Source: Burkholderiales bacterium
Lineage (GTDB): Bacteria; Pseudomonadota; Gammaproteobacteria; Burkholderiales; Burkholderiaceae_C
Direction: 5' to 3'
Length of the DNA stretch: 32,023 bases
NCBI GenBank assembly: GCA_028868875.1
Contig: JAGWTS010000016.1
Location: forward strand, 1 to 32,023
In this document: positions 23,615-30,774 of the stretch, piece after piece
How the letters are laid out: each line of letters opens with the position of its first letter
Numbering within the stretch: the stretch's first letter is position 1
The notes under the pieces: model-generated
Told to the model about the DNA's origin: nothing
What the model saw: only the letters and a program-made list of their open reading frames with translations
Databases searched by the model: none
Program-made: the position numbers and the translations under genes

Positions 23615-24325
23615 ATGCCCAGCCGCATCCTCGTCGCCGAAGACCAGGCCGACATCCGCGACCTCATCGTGCTCAACCTGCAGCAGTCGGGTTACCTCGT
23701 CGACGCCCGCGCCGACGGCCGCTCGGCGCTCGAGAGCCAGGCCGAGCAGGAGAGCGACCTGCTGATCCTCGACCTGATGATGCCCGGCCTGGACGGCCTG
23801 GAAGTCTGCAAGGCGCTGCGCGCGCGCGGTCGCAGCACGCCGATCCTGATGCTCACCGCCAAGTCGACCGAGCTCGACCGCGTGCTCGGCCTCGAACTCG
23901 GCGCCGACGACTACCTGACCAAGCCCTTCTCGATGGCCGAGCTGCTGGCGCGGGTGAAGGCCTTGCTGCGCCGCGCCGACCTGCTGCGCGCCGCCGCCTC
24001 GGCGCCGGGTGCCACGCAGACGCTGCGCAACGGCGAGCTCGAGATCCAACCCGCCAAGCGCCAGGCGCGGGTGCGCGGGCAGGAGGTCGAGTTCACCGCG
24101 CTCGAGTTCGACCTGCTGCTGCATTTCGCGCAGCATCCGGGGCTGGTGTATTCGCGCTCGCAGCTGCTCGCCGCCGTGTGGGGCTACAGCCACGACGGCT
24201 ACGAGCACACGGTGACGACCCACATCAACCGCCTGCGCGCCAAGATCGAGGCCGACCCGATGGCGCCGCGCCTGATCCTCACCGTGCGCGGCGCCGGCTA
24301 CAAGATGCGCGACACCCCGGGCTGA
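23615..24325 (+). CDS. OmpR-family response regulator, 236 aa
   Basis: The receiver domain has Glu9/Asp10, the phospho-acceptor Asp53 (LLILDLMMPG), Thr81 (MLTAK) and Lys103 (YLTKPFS). The C-terminal winged helix (about residues 135-232) has the OmpR/PhoB pattern: FTALEFDLLLHFAQHPGLVYSRSQLL, then HTVTTHINRLRAKIE and TVRGAGYKM. The ATG at 23615 is chosen because MPSRILVAEDQADIRDL is a full receiver start; the frame is open far upstream only as a shadow of the sigma gene. It is followed after 9 bp by its sensor kinase. It probably binds the GATCACA repeat just upstream. Confidence 0.93.
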   Translation: MPSRILVAEDQADIRDLIVLNLQQSGYLVDARADGRSALESQAEQESDLLILDLMMPGLDGLEVCKALRARGRSTPILMLTAKSTELDRVLGLELGADDYLTKPFSMAELLARVKALLRRADLLRAAASAPGATQTLRNGELEIQPAKRQARVRGQEVEFTALEFDLLLHFAQHPGLVYSRSQLLAAVWGYSHDGYEHTVTTHINRLRAKIEADPMAPRLILTVRGAGYKMRDTPG

Positions 24326-24334
24326 GGACGCGCG

Positions 24335-25831
24335 ATGACGGTGCGCCTGCGCATTGCGCTCACGATCTTCGTGACGGGCCTGGCGACTGCGCTGGGCGTC
24401 ATCGCGACCGTGGCCTTCGCGTTCCAGCGCTTCGAGCTGCAGAACGACTACGAGCGCGCCAACGGCTTTCTCGAGCGCGTGGTGATGCGCTACTCCGACA
24501 TCCTCGACCTGCGCGAGCGCGACCCCGAAGGCTTTCGCTCCTGGCTGCGCGGCCTGCTGCTGTTCGAGCCCGACGCCCAGCTCTACGTGCTCGCGGCCGA
24601 CGGCACCGTGCTCACGAGCACCGGCCGCACGCCGCTCGCGCCCGGCTTCAAGGTGGCGCTGGCGCCGGTGCGCGAGGCCGTGGCCGCCGCCGCCGGCCAC
24701 ATGAGCGCGCCCTACGTGATGGGCGACGACCCCGAGCACATGAGCCACGACGCGGTCGTGAGCGCGCGCGCCCTCGCGCGCCAGACCATCCGCCCCGGCA
24801 GCGGCGTCGCCGGCTACCTCTACCTCGTCTCGCAGCGCGCGCCGCCGGCGGGGCGCCAGGCGATGTTCCGCAGCAGCCTCGTGATGCCGGCGCTCGAATC
24901 CGTGCTCGCGGTGATCCTGGTCGCGACCGCGATGGCGGCCTGGATCATCGCCACCGTCACCCGCCCCTTGCGCAGCCTGAGCGACGCCGTCGCCGCGGCC
25001 GCGCGCCGCGGCTTCGAAGGCGCCGAGCCCTGGCCCATGCACCGGGTCGGCACGGACGAGTTCGGCCAGCTCCACGGTGGCTTCCAAGCCCTGCTCGCGA
25101 CCCTGCGCCGGCAGTGGGAGACGCTGCGCACGCTCGACCATTTCCGGCGCGAGGGCGTGAGCAACCTCTCGCACGACCTGCGCTCGCCGCTCACGGCCAC
25201 GGTTGCCTGCCTCGAGACGCTCGAGCAGCGCTGGCAAGGCGACGCGCAGCGCGCGTCCGACCGCGCCCTGGTCGAGGTGGCCTTGCGCAACACCCGCAAC
25301 GCGGCCCAGCTCGTGCGCTCCCTGGGCGACCTCGCCCTGCTCGACGAGCCCGAATTCCGCCTCCAGCCGATGCGCGTGGACCTGGGCGAGCTGCTCGACG
25401 ACATCGCCTTGCGCTTTGCCGACCGCGCGCGCCAGGGCGGCGTCACGCTCGACTGCAAGACCTTCGGCGAACGCGCTCCGGTGGCCGAGGTCGACATCGA
25501 GCTCTTCGAGCGCGCCGTGGCCAACCTCGTCGACAACGCCTTGCGCTTCGTCGCGCCGGGCGGCTTCATCACGCTCTCGGCCGAGGCGGTCGCGGGCGAG
25601 GTTCGGATCGCCGTGGCCGACACCGGGGCCGGCATCGCGGCCGAGCATCAACCCCAGCTCTTCGAGCGCCTCCACCGCAACCCGGCCGACCCCGCCGGCA
25701 GCGAAGGCGGCAACAAGGGGCTGGGCCTGGCCATCGTCAAGCGCATCGCCGAGCTGCACCGCGGCAGCGTGAGCCTGGCGAGCGAGGCCGGGCGCGGAAC
25801 GACGGTGACGATCCGGCTGCCCGGGCCTTGA
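24335..25831 (+). CDS. Sensor histidine kinase partner of the response regulator, 498 aa
   Basis: This is a membrane-bound two-component sensor. TM1 is at about residues 7-29 and TM2 at about 183-207, enclosing a periplasmic domain of about 150 residues (with RYSDILDLRERDPEGF and GDDPEHMSHD). A HAMP segment follows TM2 (VTRPLRSLSDAVAAAARRG). The dimerisation box SNLSHDLRSPLTATV carries His280; the ATPase domain has the N-box ANLVDNALRF (396-405), G1 DTGAGI (429-434) and G2 GLGLAIVKRI (462-471). The ATG is preceded by GAGGA, which overlaps the regulator's stop. All catalytic motifs are intact. The stimulus is not predictable; the periplasmic part resembles no domain I can name. Confidence 0.92.
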   Translation: MTVRLRIALTIFVTGLATALGVIATVAFAFQRFELQNDYERANGFLERVVMRYSDILDLRERDPEGFRSWLRGLLLFEPDAQLYVLAADGTVLTSTGRTPLAPGFKVALAPVREAVAAAAGHMSAPYVMGDDPEHMSHDAVVSARALARQTIRPGSGVAGYLYLVSQRAPPAGRQAMFRSSLVMPALESVLAVILVATAMAAWIIATVTRPLRSLSDAVAAAARRGFEGAEPWPMHRVGTDEFGQLHGGFQALLATLRRQWETLRTLDHFRREGVSNLSHDLRSPLTATVACLETLEQRWQGDAQRASDRALVEVALRNTRNAAQLVRSLGDLALLDEPEFRLQPMRVDLGELLDDIALRFADRARQGGVTLDCKTFGERAPVAEVDIELFERAVANLVDNALRFVAPGGFITLSAEAVAGEVRIAVADTGAGIAAEHQPQLFERLHRNPADPAGSEGGNKGLGLAIVKRIAELHRGSVSLASEAGRGTTVTIRLPGP

Positions 25832-25854
25832 GGGGGCGCGGCGGCCGCGGCGAC

Positions 25855-25887
25855 GACCCGGCGCGCGACGCGCCGAACCCCCGGGTC
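25855..25887. repeat. Nested inverted repeats after the kinase gene
   Basis: In the 104-bp space between the convergent kinase and dppC-like genes, GACCCG (25855-25860) pairs with CGGGTC (25882-25887), and an inner stem GGCGCG (25860-25865) pairs with CGCGCC (25869-25874) around CGA. No T-run follows on the plus strand. It may mark the 3' end of the regulator-kinase transcript. Confidence 0.35.
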
Positions 25888-25920
25888 GCGCAGACCCAGC
25901 CCAGCAGGCCCCGCAGAGCC

Positions 25921-25943
25921 AAAAAGGGCGCCGCGTCAGCGCC
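25921..25943 (-). terminator. Intrinsic-terminator-like hairpin at the end of the dppBC operon
   Basis: On the minus strand GGCGC (25943-25939) pairs with GCGCC (25931-25927) around a 7-base loop. After one C comes a T5 run (25925-25921). The left arm and loop contain the dppC stop codon, so the stem begins inside the coding end. The stem is short (5 GC pairs) but the geometry is right. Confidence 0.5.
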
Positions 25944-26772
25944 GGCGCGCCAGCTTCGGGTCCATCAGGTCGCGCAGGCCGTCGCCGAGCAGGTTCAGCC
26001 CGAGCACGGCGAGCACGATCGCCAGCCCCGGCCAGAGCGCGAGCAGCGGCGCCTTGAACATCTGGGCCTGGGCTTCGTTGAGCATGCGGCCCCAGCTCGG
26101 CCGCGGCGGCTGGGTGCCCAGGCCGAGGTAGCTCAGCGCCGCCTCGGCGAGGATGGCGGTGGCAAACGCGATCGTCGCCTGGACGATGAGGGCGCTCGCG
26201 ATGTTCGGCAGCACATGGTCGAGCGTGATGCGCCAGCCGCCCTTGCCGGCGCTGCGCGCCGCGGTCACGAACTCGCGCGACCAGACCTGGCGCGCCGCGC
26301 CGCGCGTGATGCGCGCGAACACCGGCACGTTGAACAGGCCGATGGCGACGATGCTCACCAGCAGGCCGGGGCCGTAGATCGCACTCAGCATCAAGGCCGT
26401 GAGCAGCGCCGGAAAGGCGAACGCGAGGTCGGCCGCGCGCATCAGCAGCTCGTCGAGCCAGCCGCGCCGCGCCGCGGCGATGCAGCCGAGCAGGACCCCG
26501 AAGCCCAGGCCGATGCCGACCGAGATGACGCCGACGACGATGCTGTTCTGCGCCCCCACCAGCAGCTGCGAGGCGACGTCGCGTCCGAGGCTGTCGGTGC
26601 CCAGCCAATGCGCGGCGTCGGGCGCCAGCAGCCGGTGCGGGATGTCGATGTCGGCCGGCGGGTAGGGCGACCAGAAGAGCGAGACCAAGGCGGCGGCGAG
26701 CATCAGCGCAGTCAGCACGGCGCCGACGACGAAGCTGGGATGGCGCCGCGCGCGCTCGAGAAAGGCCTTCAC
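25936..26772 (-). CDS. dppC: Peptide ABC transporter permease, DppC/OppC-like, 278 aa
   Basis: A DppC-class inner-membrane permease. It has an N-terminal TM (VVGAVLTALMLAAALVSLF), then the family block LGTDSLGRDVASQLLVGAQNSIVVGVISV, several more membrane helices, and the EAA coupling loop (EFVTAARSAGKGGWRITLDHVLPN). It also shows EAALSYLGLGTQPPRPSWGRML, a strong DppC signature. The start is the GTG at 26772, overlapping the dppB stop as GTGA. It forms the channel with the DppB-like protein; the ATPases and binding protein it needs are at 17452-20871 on the same strand, separated by a regulatory island. Confidence 0.92.
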   Translation of the reverse strand: MKAFLERARRHPSFVVGAVLTALMLAAALVSLFWSPYPPADIDIPHRLLAPDAAHWLGTDSLGRDVASQLLVGAQNSIVVGVISVGIGLGFGVLLGCIAAARRGWLDELLMRAADLAFAFPALLTALMLSAIYGPGLLVSIVAIGLFNVPVFARITRGAARQVWSREFVTAARSAGKGGWRITLDHVLPNIASALIVQATIAFATAILAEAALSYLGLGTQPPRPSWGRMLNEAQAQMFKAPLLALWPGLAIVLAVLGLNLLGDGLRDLMDPKLARRR

Positions 26773-27725
26773 GAAACGCGCAATCTCGGGTCGATCAGCG
26801 CGTACAGCACGTCGACGACGAAGTTGACGGCCACCACCACCGCGGCGAGCAGCATCACGACGTCGCGCACGACGACGAGGTCGCGGTTGGCGATGGCCTG
26901 GAAGACGAGGCGGCCGATGCCCGGCAGGACGAAGACGTTCTCGATGACGACGGTGCCGGTGACGAGGTTGGCGAACTGCAGCCCCATCACCGTCAGCACC
27001 GGGATCATGGCGTTGCGCAGCACGTGGCGCCACAAGGCCTGGCGCCGCGACAAGCCCTTGGCGCGCGCGGTGCGCACGAAGTCCTCGCGCATGACCTCGA
27101 GCACGGCCGAGCGCGTCACCCGTGCCAGGATCGCCGCCTGCACCACCGCGAGCGCCAGCGCCGGCAGCACGAGCGCGCCCAGGGCGGGCCAGAAGCCGCC
27201 GCCGTCTTCCTCGCTCCAGCCCGGAAAACCGCCGGCGCTGACCCAGCGCAGCTTCACCGCGAAGACGAGGATCAGCAGGATCGCGAACCAGAAGTTCGGG
27301 ATCGCGATGCCGACCTGGCTCGCCGCCATCACGCCCACGTCGCCCAGGCGGTTGTGGCGCGACGCGGCGTAGACGCCGAGCGAGAGCGCGAGCACGACGG
27401 TGAGCGCCATCGCCATCAGCGCCAGCGGCAGCGTGACCTGCAGGCGCTCGGCGATGAGCTCGGCGGTCGGGCTGCCGTAGCTGATGCTCTCGGCGGTCCG
27501 GCCTTGCAGCAGGCCGCTGATCCAATGCCAGTAGCGCAGCGGGGCCGGCTGGTCCAGCCCGAGCTTGGTCTGCAGCGCCGCCAGCGATTCGGGCGTCGCG
27601 CTCGTGCCCAGGATGACCTCGGCCGCGTTGCCGGGCAGCAGTTCGAGCACCGAGAAGACGACCAGCGAAGCGACCGCCAGGGTGGCGAAGAAGGTCGCGA
27701 GGCGGCGCAGGAGGAAGAGAGCCAT
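26769..27725 (-). CDS. dppB: Peptide ABC transporter permease, DppB/OppB-like, 318 aa
   Basis: A DppB-class permease with N-terminal MALFLLRRLATFFATLAVASLVVFSVLELLPGNAAEVILG, followed by LGLDQPAPLRYWHWISGLLQG, five further hydrophobic segments and the EAA loop EDFVRTARAKGLSRRQALWRHVLRNAMIPVL. The end VENVFVLPGIGRL-type block (VIENVFVLPGIGRLVFQAI) is typical of the family. Its start codon is only 19 bp from that of the divergent aldehyde dehydrogenase, so promoter elements must overlap coding sequence. No good Shine-Dalgarno was seen before the ATG. It probably heads the two-gene permease transcript ending at the hairpin at 25921. Confidence 0.93.
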   Translation of the reverse strand: MALFLLRRLATFFATLAVASLVVFSVLELLPGNAAEVILGTSATPESLAALQTKLGLDQPAPLRYWHWISGLLQGRTAESISYGSPTAELIAERLQVTLPLALMAMALTVVLALSLGVYAASRHNRLGDVGVMAASQVGIAIPNFWFAILLILVFAVKLRWVSAGGFPGWSEEDGGGFWPALGALVLPALALAVVQAAILARVTRSAVLEVMREDFVRTARAKGLSRRQALWRHVLRNAMIPVLTVMGLQFANLVTGTVVIENVFVLPGIGRLVFQAIANRDLVVVRDVVMLLAAVVVAVNFVVDVLYALIDPRLRVS

Positions 27726-27732
27726 CGCGTTC

Positions 27733-27738
27733 TATGAT
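27733..27738 (+). promoter_or_regulatory. -10-like TATGAT immediately before the aldehyde dehydrogenase start
   Basis: TATGAT is one mismatch from TATAAT and lies 6 bp before the ATG at 27745. Transcription would then begin at or next to the start codon, giving a leaderless mRNA, which fits the absence of a Shine-Dalgarno. No good -35 is visible at 17 bp. Confidence 0.35.
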
Positions 27739-27744
27739 GCCTCA

Positions 27745-29193
27745 ATGGACGCGATGCCCTTCGACACGACCCCGGTGCTGGTCGCCGGCCACTGGCGCGC
27801 CACGGCCGCCACCCTGCCCTTGTTCAACCCCTCGACCGGCGCGGAGCTGGCGCGCATCGCGCGCGGCGGCGCCGCGGAGGTCGACGCCGCGGTGCAGGCG
27901 GCCCAGGCCGCACTCGACGGCGAATGGGGCGCGCTCACGGCGGCCGAGCGCGGGCGCCTGCTCACGCGCATCGGCGCCCTCGTGCTCGAACGCGCCGACG
28001 AACTCGCGCGCCTCGAAGCGCTGGACGTCGGCAAGCCGCTGAAGCAGGCGCGCGCCGACGCCGTGGCGCTGGCGCGCTACCTCGAGTTCTACGGCGGGGC
28101 CGCCGACAAGGTGCACGGCGAGACGATTCCTTTCGCCAACGGCTACACCGCCTTCACCCTGCGCGAGCCGCATGGCGTGACGGCGCACATCGTGCCCTGG
28201 AACTACCCGATGCAGATCATCGGCCGCAGCGTCGGCGCCGCGCTCGCGATGGGCAATGCCTGCGTGCTCAAGCCCGCCGAGGAAGCCTGCCTCAGCGCCA
28301 TCGCCTTCGCCCGCATCGCGACCGAAGCCGGACTTCCCGCGGGGGCGCTGAACCTCGTCCCCGGCCTCGGCGAAGAAGCCGGCGCCGCGCTGTCATCGCA
28401 CCCGGGAGTGCGCCACATCTCGTTCACGGGCTCGGTCGGCGTCGGGGCGCTGATCCAGGCCGCGGCGGCAAAGAATGCGGTGCCGGTGACGCTCGAACTC
28501 GGGGGGAAAAGCCCGCAGATCGTCTTCGCCGACGCCGACCTCGACGCCGCCCTGCCCTTCCTCGTCAACGCCGGCATCCAGAACGCCGGCCAGACCTGTT
28601 CGGCGGCGAGCCGAATCCTCGTCGAGCGCCCGGTCTACGACGCGGTGCTCGAACGCATGGCCGAGCGCTACCGCGCCTTGCGCGTCGGCCCGGCGCTCGA
28701 CGACCTCGACGTCGGGCCGCTGATCTCGCAGCGCCAGCGCGAAACGGTCGAGGGCTATCTCGGCCTCGTCGAAGGCAGCGCCTTGCGCGTGGCCGCGCGC
28801 GCGGCGCTGCCGGCCGGCCTGCCGCGCGGCGGCTATTACGTCGCGCCGACCCTGCTCGCCGATGTCGACCCCGGCCATCGCCTGGCGCAGGAGGAGATCT
28901 TCGGCCCGGTCCAGGCCGTCACCGCCTTCGAAGGCGAGGCCGAGGCGTTGCGCATCGCCAACGGCACGGCCTTCGGCCTCGTCGCCGGGGTCTGGACACG
29001 TGACGGCGGACGCAGCCTGCGCATGGCGCGCAAGCTGCAATGCGGCCAGGTCTTCGTCAACAACTACGGCGCCGGCGGCGGCATCGAGCTGCCTTTCGGC
29101 GGCGTCAAGCATTCAGGCCACGGGCGCGAAAAAGGCTTCGAGGCGCTCTACGGCTTCTCGGTGCTGAAGACGGTGGCGATTCGCCACGAATGA
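27745..29193 (+). CDS. NAD(P)-dependent aldehyde dehydrogenase, 482 aa
   Basis: This is a complete ALDH-superfamily enzyme that oxidises an aldehyde to the acid. Catalytic and binding residues are visible: Asn154 (IVPWNYP), Lys176 (VLKPAEE), Glu251 (TLELGGKSPQ) and the nucleophile Cys285 (NAGQTCSAASR). FTGSVGVG lies in the cofactor-binding site. The closest look is to betaine-aldehyde/aminobutyraldehyde-type enzymes (FYGGAADKVHGETIPF, GQVFVNNYGAGGGIELPFGGVKHSGHGREKG). The first in-frame ATG that makes sense is 27745 (MDAMPF); 27754 is an alternative with a weak GGAC before it. It is divergent from dppB and may use products of the imported compound, but that link is inferred. Substrate is not assigned. 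Confidence 0.92.
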   Translation: MDAMPFDTTPVLVAGHWRATAATLPLFNPSTGAELARIARGGAAEVDAAVQAAQAALDGEWGALTAAERGRLLTRIGALVLERADELARLEALDVGKPLKQARADAVALARYLEFYGGAADKVHGETIPFANGYTAFTLREPHGVTAHIVPWNYPMQIIGRSVGAALAMGNACVLKPAEEACLSAIAFARIATEAGLPAGALNLVPGLGEEAGAALSSHPGVRHISFTGSVGVGALIQAAAAKNAVPVTLELGGKSPQIVFADADLDAALPFLVNAGIQNAGQTCSAASRILVERPVYDAVLERMAERYRALRVGPALDDLDVGPLISQRQRETVEGYLGLVEGSALRVAARAALPAGLPRGGYYVAPTLLADVDPGHRLAQEEIFGPVQAVTAFEGEAEALRIANGTAFGLVAGVWTRDGGRSLRMARKLQCGQVFVNNYGAGGGIELPFGGVKHSGHGREKGFEALYGFSVLKTVAIRHE

Positions 29194-29261
29194 CGAGGGC
29201 GACAGGCGCTGACTCGCGCTCGCCGAACTGGCGCCTTTCGGCAATTTGGCCTGCATGAAAG

Positions 29262-29290
29262 CCGATGCGGGACGCAGCGTCCCGCATCGG
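29262..29290 (-). terminator. Strong terminator hairpin between convergent ALDH and small-protein genes
   Basis: A perfect 13-bp stem (CCGATGCGGGACG with its reverse complement) closes over a 3-base loop. On the minus strand it is followed by CTTTC, on the plus strand by no T-run, so it better serves the 77-residue gene, 37 bp past its stop, though it can act as a stop for both. A smaller dyad GCCGAA/TTCGGC at 29222-29242 lies just after the ALDH gene. Confidence 0.65.
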
Positions 29291-29327
29291 GGCGCCGACC
29301 GGAGGGGGCCAGCGCAGGGGGACGGAC

Positions 29328-29561
29328 TCAATCGTCCAGGCCTTCGTGGCGGGCGGCGGCGGCGTAGAGGTCGGCCGCGAAGCCCGGATCGTAGGTCTGC
29401 ACGCGTTGCGCCATTTCGCGCACGCTGGCGGCTTCCTCGGCACGGGTCATGGCGCGGCGGTTCGAGCCGAAGAGCCAATGCGCCGCACGGTTCAACACGC
29501 CGGTCAGCGAAACGCCGGGACGGTAGCTGGTGGAATAGCCAAAGGTGGTGGAGGCAGTCAT
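29328..29561 (-). CDS. Small uncharacterised protein, 77 aa
   Basis: The ATG at 29561 has a good Shine-Dalgarno (AAAGGA) at proper spacing, and a strong hairpin follows the gene, so it is very probably real. The sequence starts MTASTTFGYSTSYRPGVSLTGVL and continues NRAAHWLFGSNRRAMTRAEE. It ends in a predicted helix, SVREMAQRVQTYDPGFAADLYAAAARHE. There is no signal peptide, Cys or transmembrane helix. I do not recognise a named family; short proteins of this general form (RP-x-S-L-x-G-V-L start, helical tail) are common next to LysR genes in Burkholderiales, but that is a memory-based impression. It is divergent from the second LysR gene and may be its target. Confidence 0.75.
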   Translation of the reverse strand: MTASTTFGYSTSYRPGVSLTGVLNRAAHWLFGSNRRAMTRAEEAASVREMAQRVQTYDPGFAADLYAAAARHEGLDD

Positions 29562-29632
29562 TTCAGATCCTTTCTAGAAGCAGCTCCGGAGAGCGCATGA
29601 CCTGAATCCTAGTACAAACCCTAAGACACTGC

Positions 29633-29659
29633 TTGAAAGATGCGCATGTAAGATATAAA
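29633..29659 (+). promoter_or_regulatory. Candidate promoter of the second LysR gene
   Basis: TTGAAA (29633-29638) and TATAAA (29654-29659) are 15 bp apart within an unusually AT-rich stretch, 12 bp before the TTG start. The spacing is slightly short. The opposite strand of the same region must hold the promoter of the small 77-residue gene; TAG-N8-CTA at about 29610-29623 is a possible LysR-type site. Confidence 0.45.
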
Positions 29660-29671
29660 CAATGAGAATAA

Positions 29672-30631
29672 TTGCCGGGTGACCGCATCAACTTCAGAAC
29701 GCTCGACCTGAACCTGTTGCGGGTCTTCGACACCTTGATGGCCGAGGGCAGCCTGACCCGGGCCGCCGAGGTCTTGTCGATCACCCAGCCCGCGGCCAGC
29801 CATGCCTTGAAGCGTCTGCACGACGCGGTGGGCGAGCCCCTGTTCACGCGCACCGCCACCGGGATGAAGCCCAGCGCCCGCGCCGAGTCGCTGTGGCCGC
29901 AGGTGCGGGTGGCGCTGGCGGCACTGCGCCAGGCCCTGGTGCCCGAGGAGTTCGACGCCCAGCGCGACCCCGCGAGCTTTCGCGTCGCAATGGTCGACGC
30001 CAACGCCGCGTTGCTGGCACCGCGTCTCGTCGCCGCGCTCGAAACGCGCCACGCCGATGCGGTCGCCCTGCGCATCCTGCCGCTGGCCACGCGCGACCCG
30101 CGCCCGATGTTGCGCGACGGCGAGGCCGACCTCGCGATCGGGCACTTCCCCGACGCCGTGGCCGCCATCGCCGCCGACGCCGAGCAGGCGCGCGAGCGCC
30201 ATCTGCGCCTGGACGAAACGCGCTACGTCTGCGCGATGCGGCGCGGCCATCCGCTGGCGTCCGGCGAACTCACGCTCGACGCCTATTGCGCCGCACGCCA
30301 CCTGCTGGTGAGCGTCTCCGGGCGCGGCCACGGCCTCGTCGACGAAGCGCTGGCCAGCCTCGGGCGCCAGCGCCGCGTCGTGCTCTCGGTGAACCAGTTC
30401 TTCACCGCGGGCGAAGTCATCCAGCGCTCGGACCTGCTGATGGTGCTGCCCACCGCCTTCATCGGCGCCACCGGCAACGCCGAGCGCATCGCCGTGCAGC
30501 CGCTGCCCTTCGAGCTCGCACCGGTGACCGTCGAGATGGTCTGGCCGCGGCGCCAGGACGGCGACCCGGCGCACCGCTGGCTGCGCGAACTGGTGCTCGA
30601 AGCCGCTGGCTTGGCGCCGGCCGAGACCTGA
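29672..30631 (+). CDS. LysR-family transcriptional regulator, 319 aa
   Basis: The N-terminal winged HTH is clear: FRTLDLNLLRVFDTLMAEGSLTRAAEVLSITQPAASHALKRLHDAVGEPLFTRTATGMKPS. The 'L-N-L-L-R-V-F' start and 'R-T-x-x-G-M-x-P' are typical of the NodD/SyrM-like LTTR subgroup. The C-terminal effector domain has FRVAMVDANAALLAPRLVAAL and DGEADLAIGHFPDA. The first in-frame start is TTG at 29672; ATG 29662 and GTG 29679 are out of frame, so a TTG start with a weak GAG upstream is accepted. It is divergent from the 77-residue gene. Its effector is unknown. Confidence 0.87.
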   Translation: MPGDRINFRTLDLNLLRVFDTLMAEGSLTRAAEVLSITQPAASHALKRLHDAVGEPLFTRTATGMKPSARAESLWPQVRVALAALRQALVPEEFDAQRDPASFRVAMVDANAALLAPRLVAALETRHADAVALRILPLATRDPRPMLRDGEADLAIGHFPDAVAAIAADAEQARERHLRLDETRYVCAMRRGHPLASGELTLDAYCAARHLLVSVSGRGHGLVDEALASLGRQRRVVLSVNQFFTAGEVIQRSDLLMVLPTAFIGATGNAERIAVQPLPFELAPVTVEMVWPRRQDGDPAHRWLRELVLEAAGLAPAET

Positions 30632-30658
30632 AGCTGCGGCCGCGCCTCGACCGGGGAA

Positions 30659-30751
30659 CGCACGGCCGCGCATCAGCCGCTCAACTCGCAGCCGCGAGTC
30701 AGCCGCTGAACGCGCGGTCGCGCGTCAGCCACTGAACGCGCGGTCGCGCGT
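30659..30751. repeat. 26-bp tandem repeat (3.5 copies) with internal hairpins
   Basis: Between the convergent LysR and aminotransferase genes, 26-bp units lie head-to-tail at 30659-30684, 30685-30710 and 30711-30736, with a partial fourth unit at 30737-30751. A weaker unit precedes them (30633-30658). The common core is GCCGCG or GTCGCG followed by GTCAGCC and CTGAA. Units 2, 3 and 4 each hold a dyad (CTCGC/GCGAG, CGCGC/GCGCG twice) with a 4-base loop, and the stem is kept although its bases differ. The array fills most of the 143-bp space between the two stop codons. Confidence 0.8.
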
Positions 30752-30774
30752 GGGCCCGAGGGCCGGGCCGAGCG

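Noticed and set aside
30659-30751. CRISPR array
   Set aside because: Repeats are contiguous with no unique spacers, and no cas gene is near.
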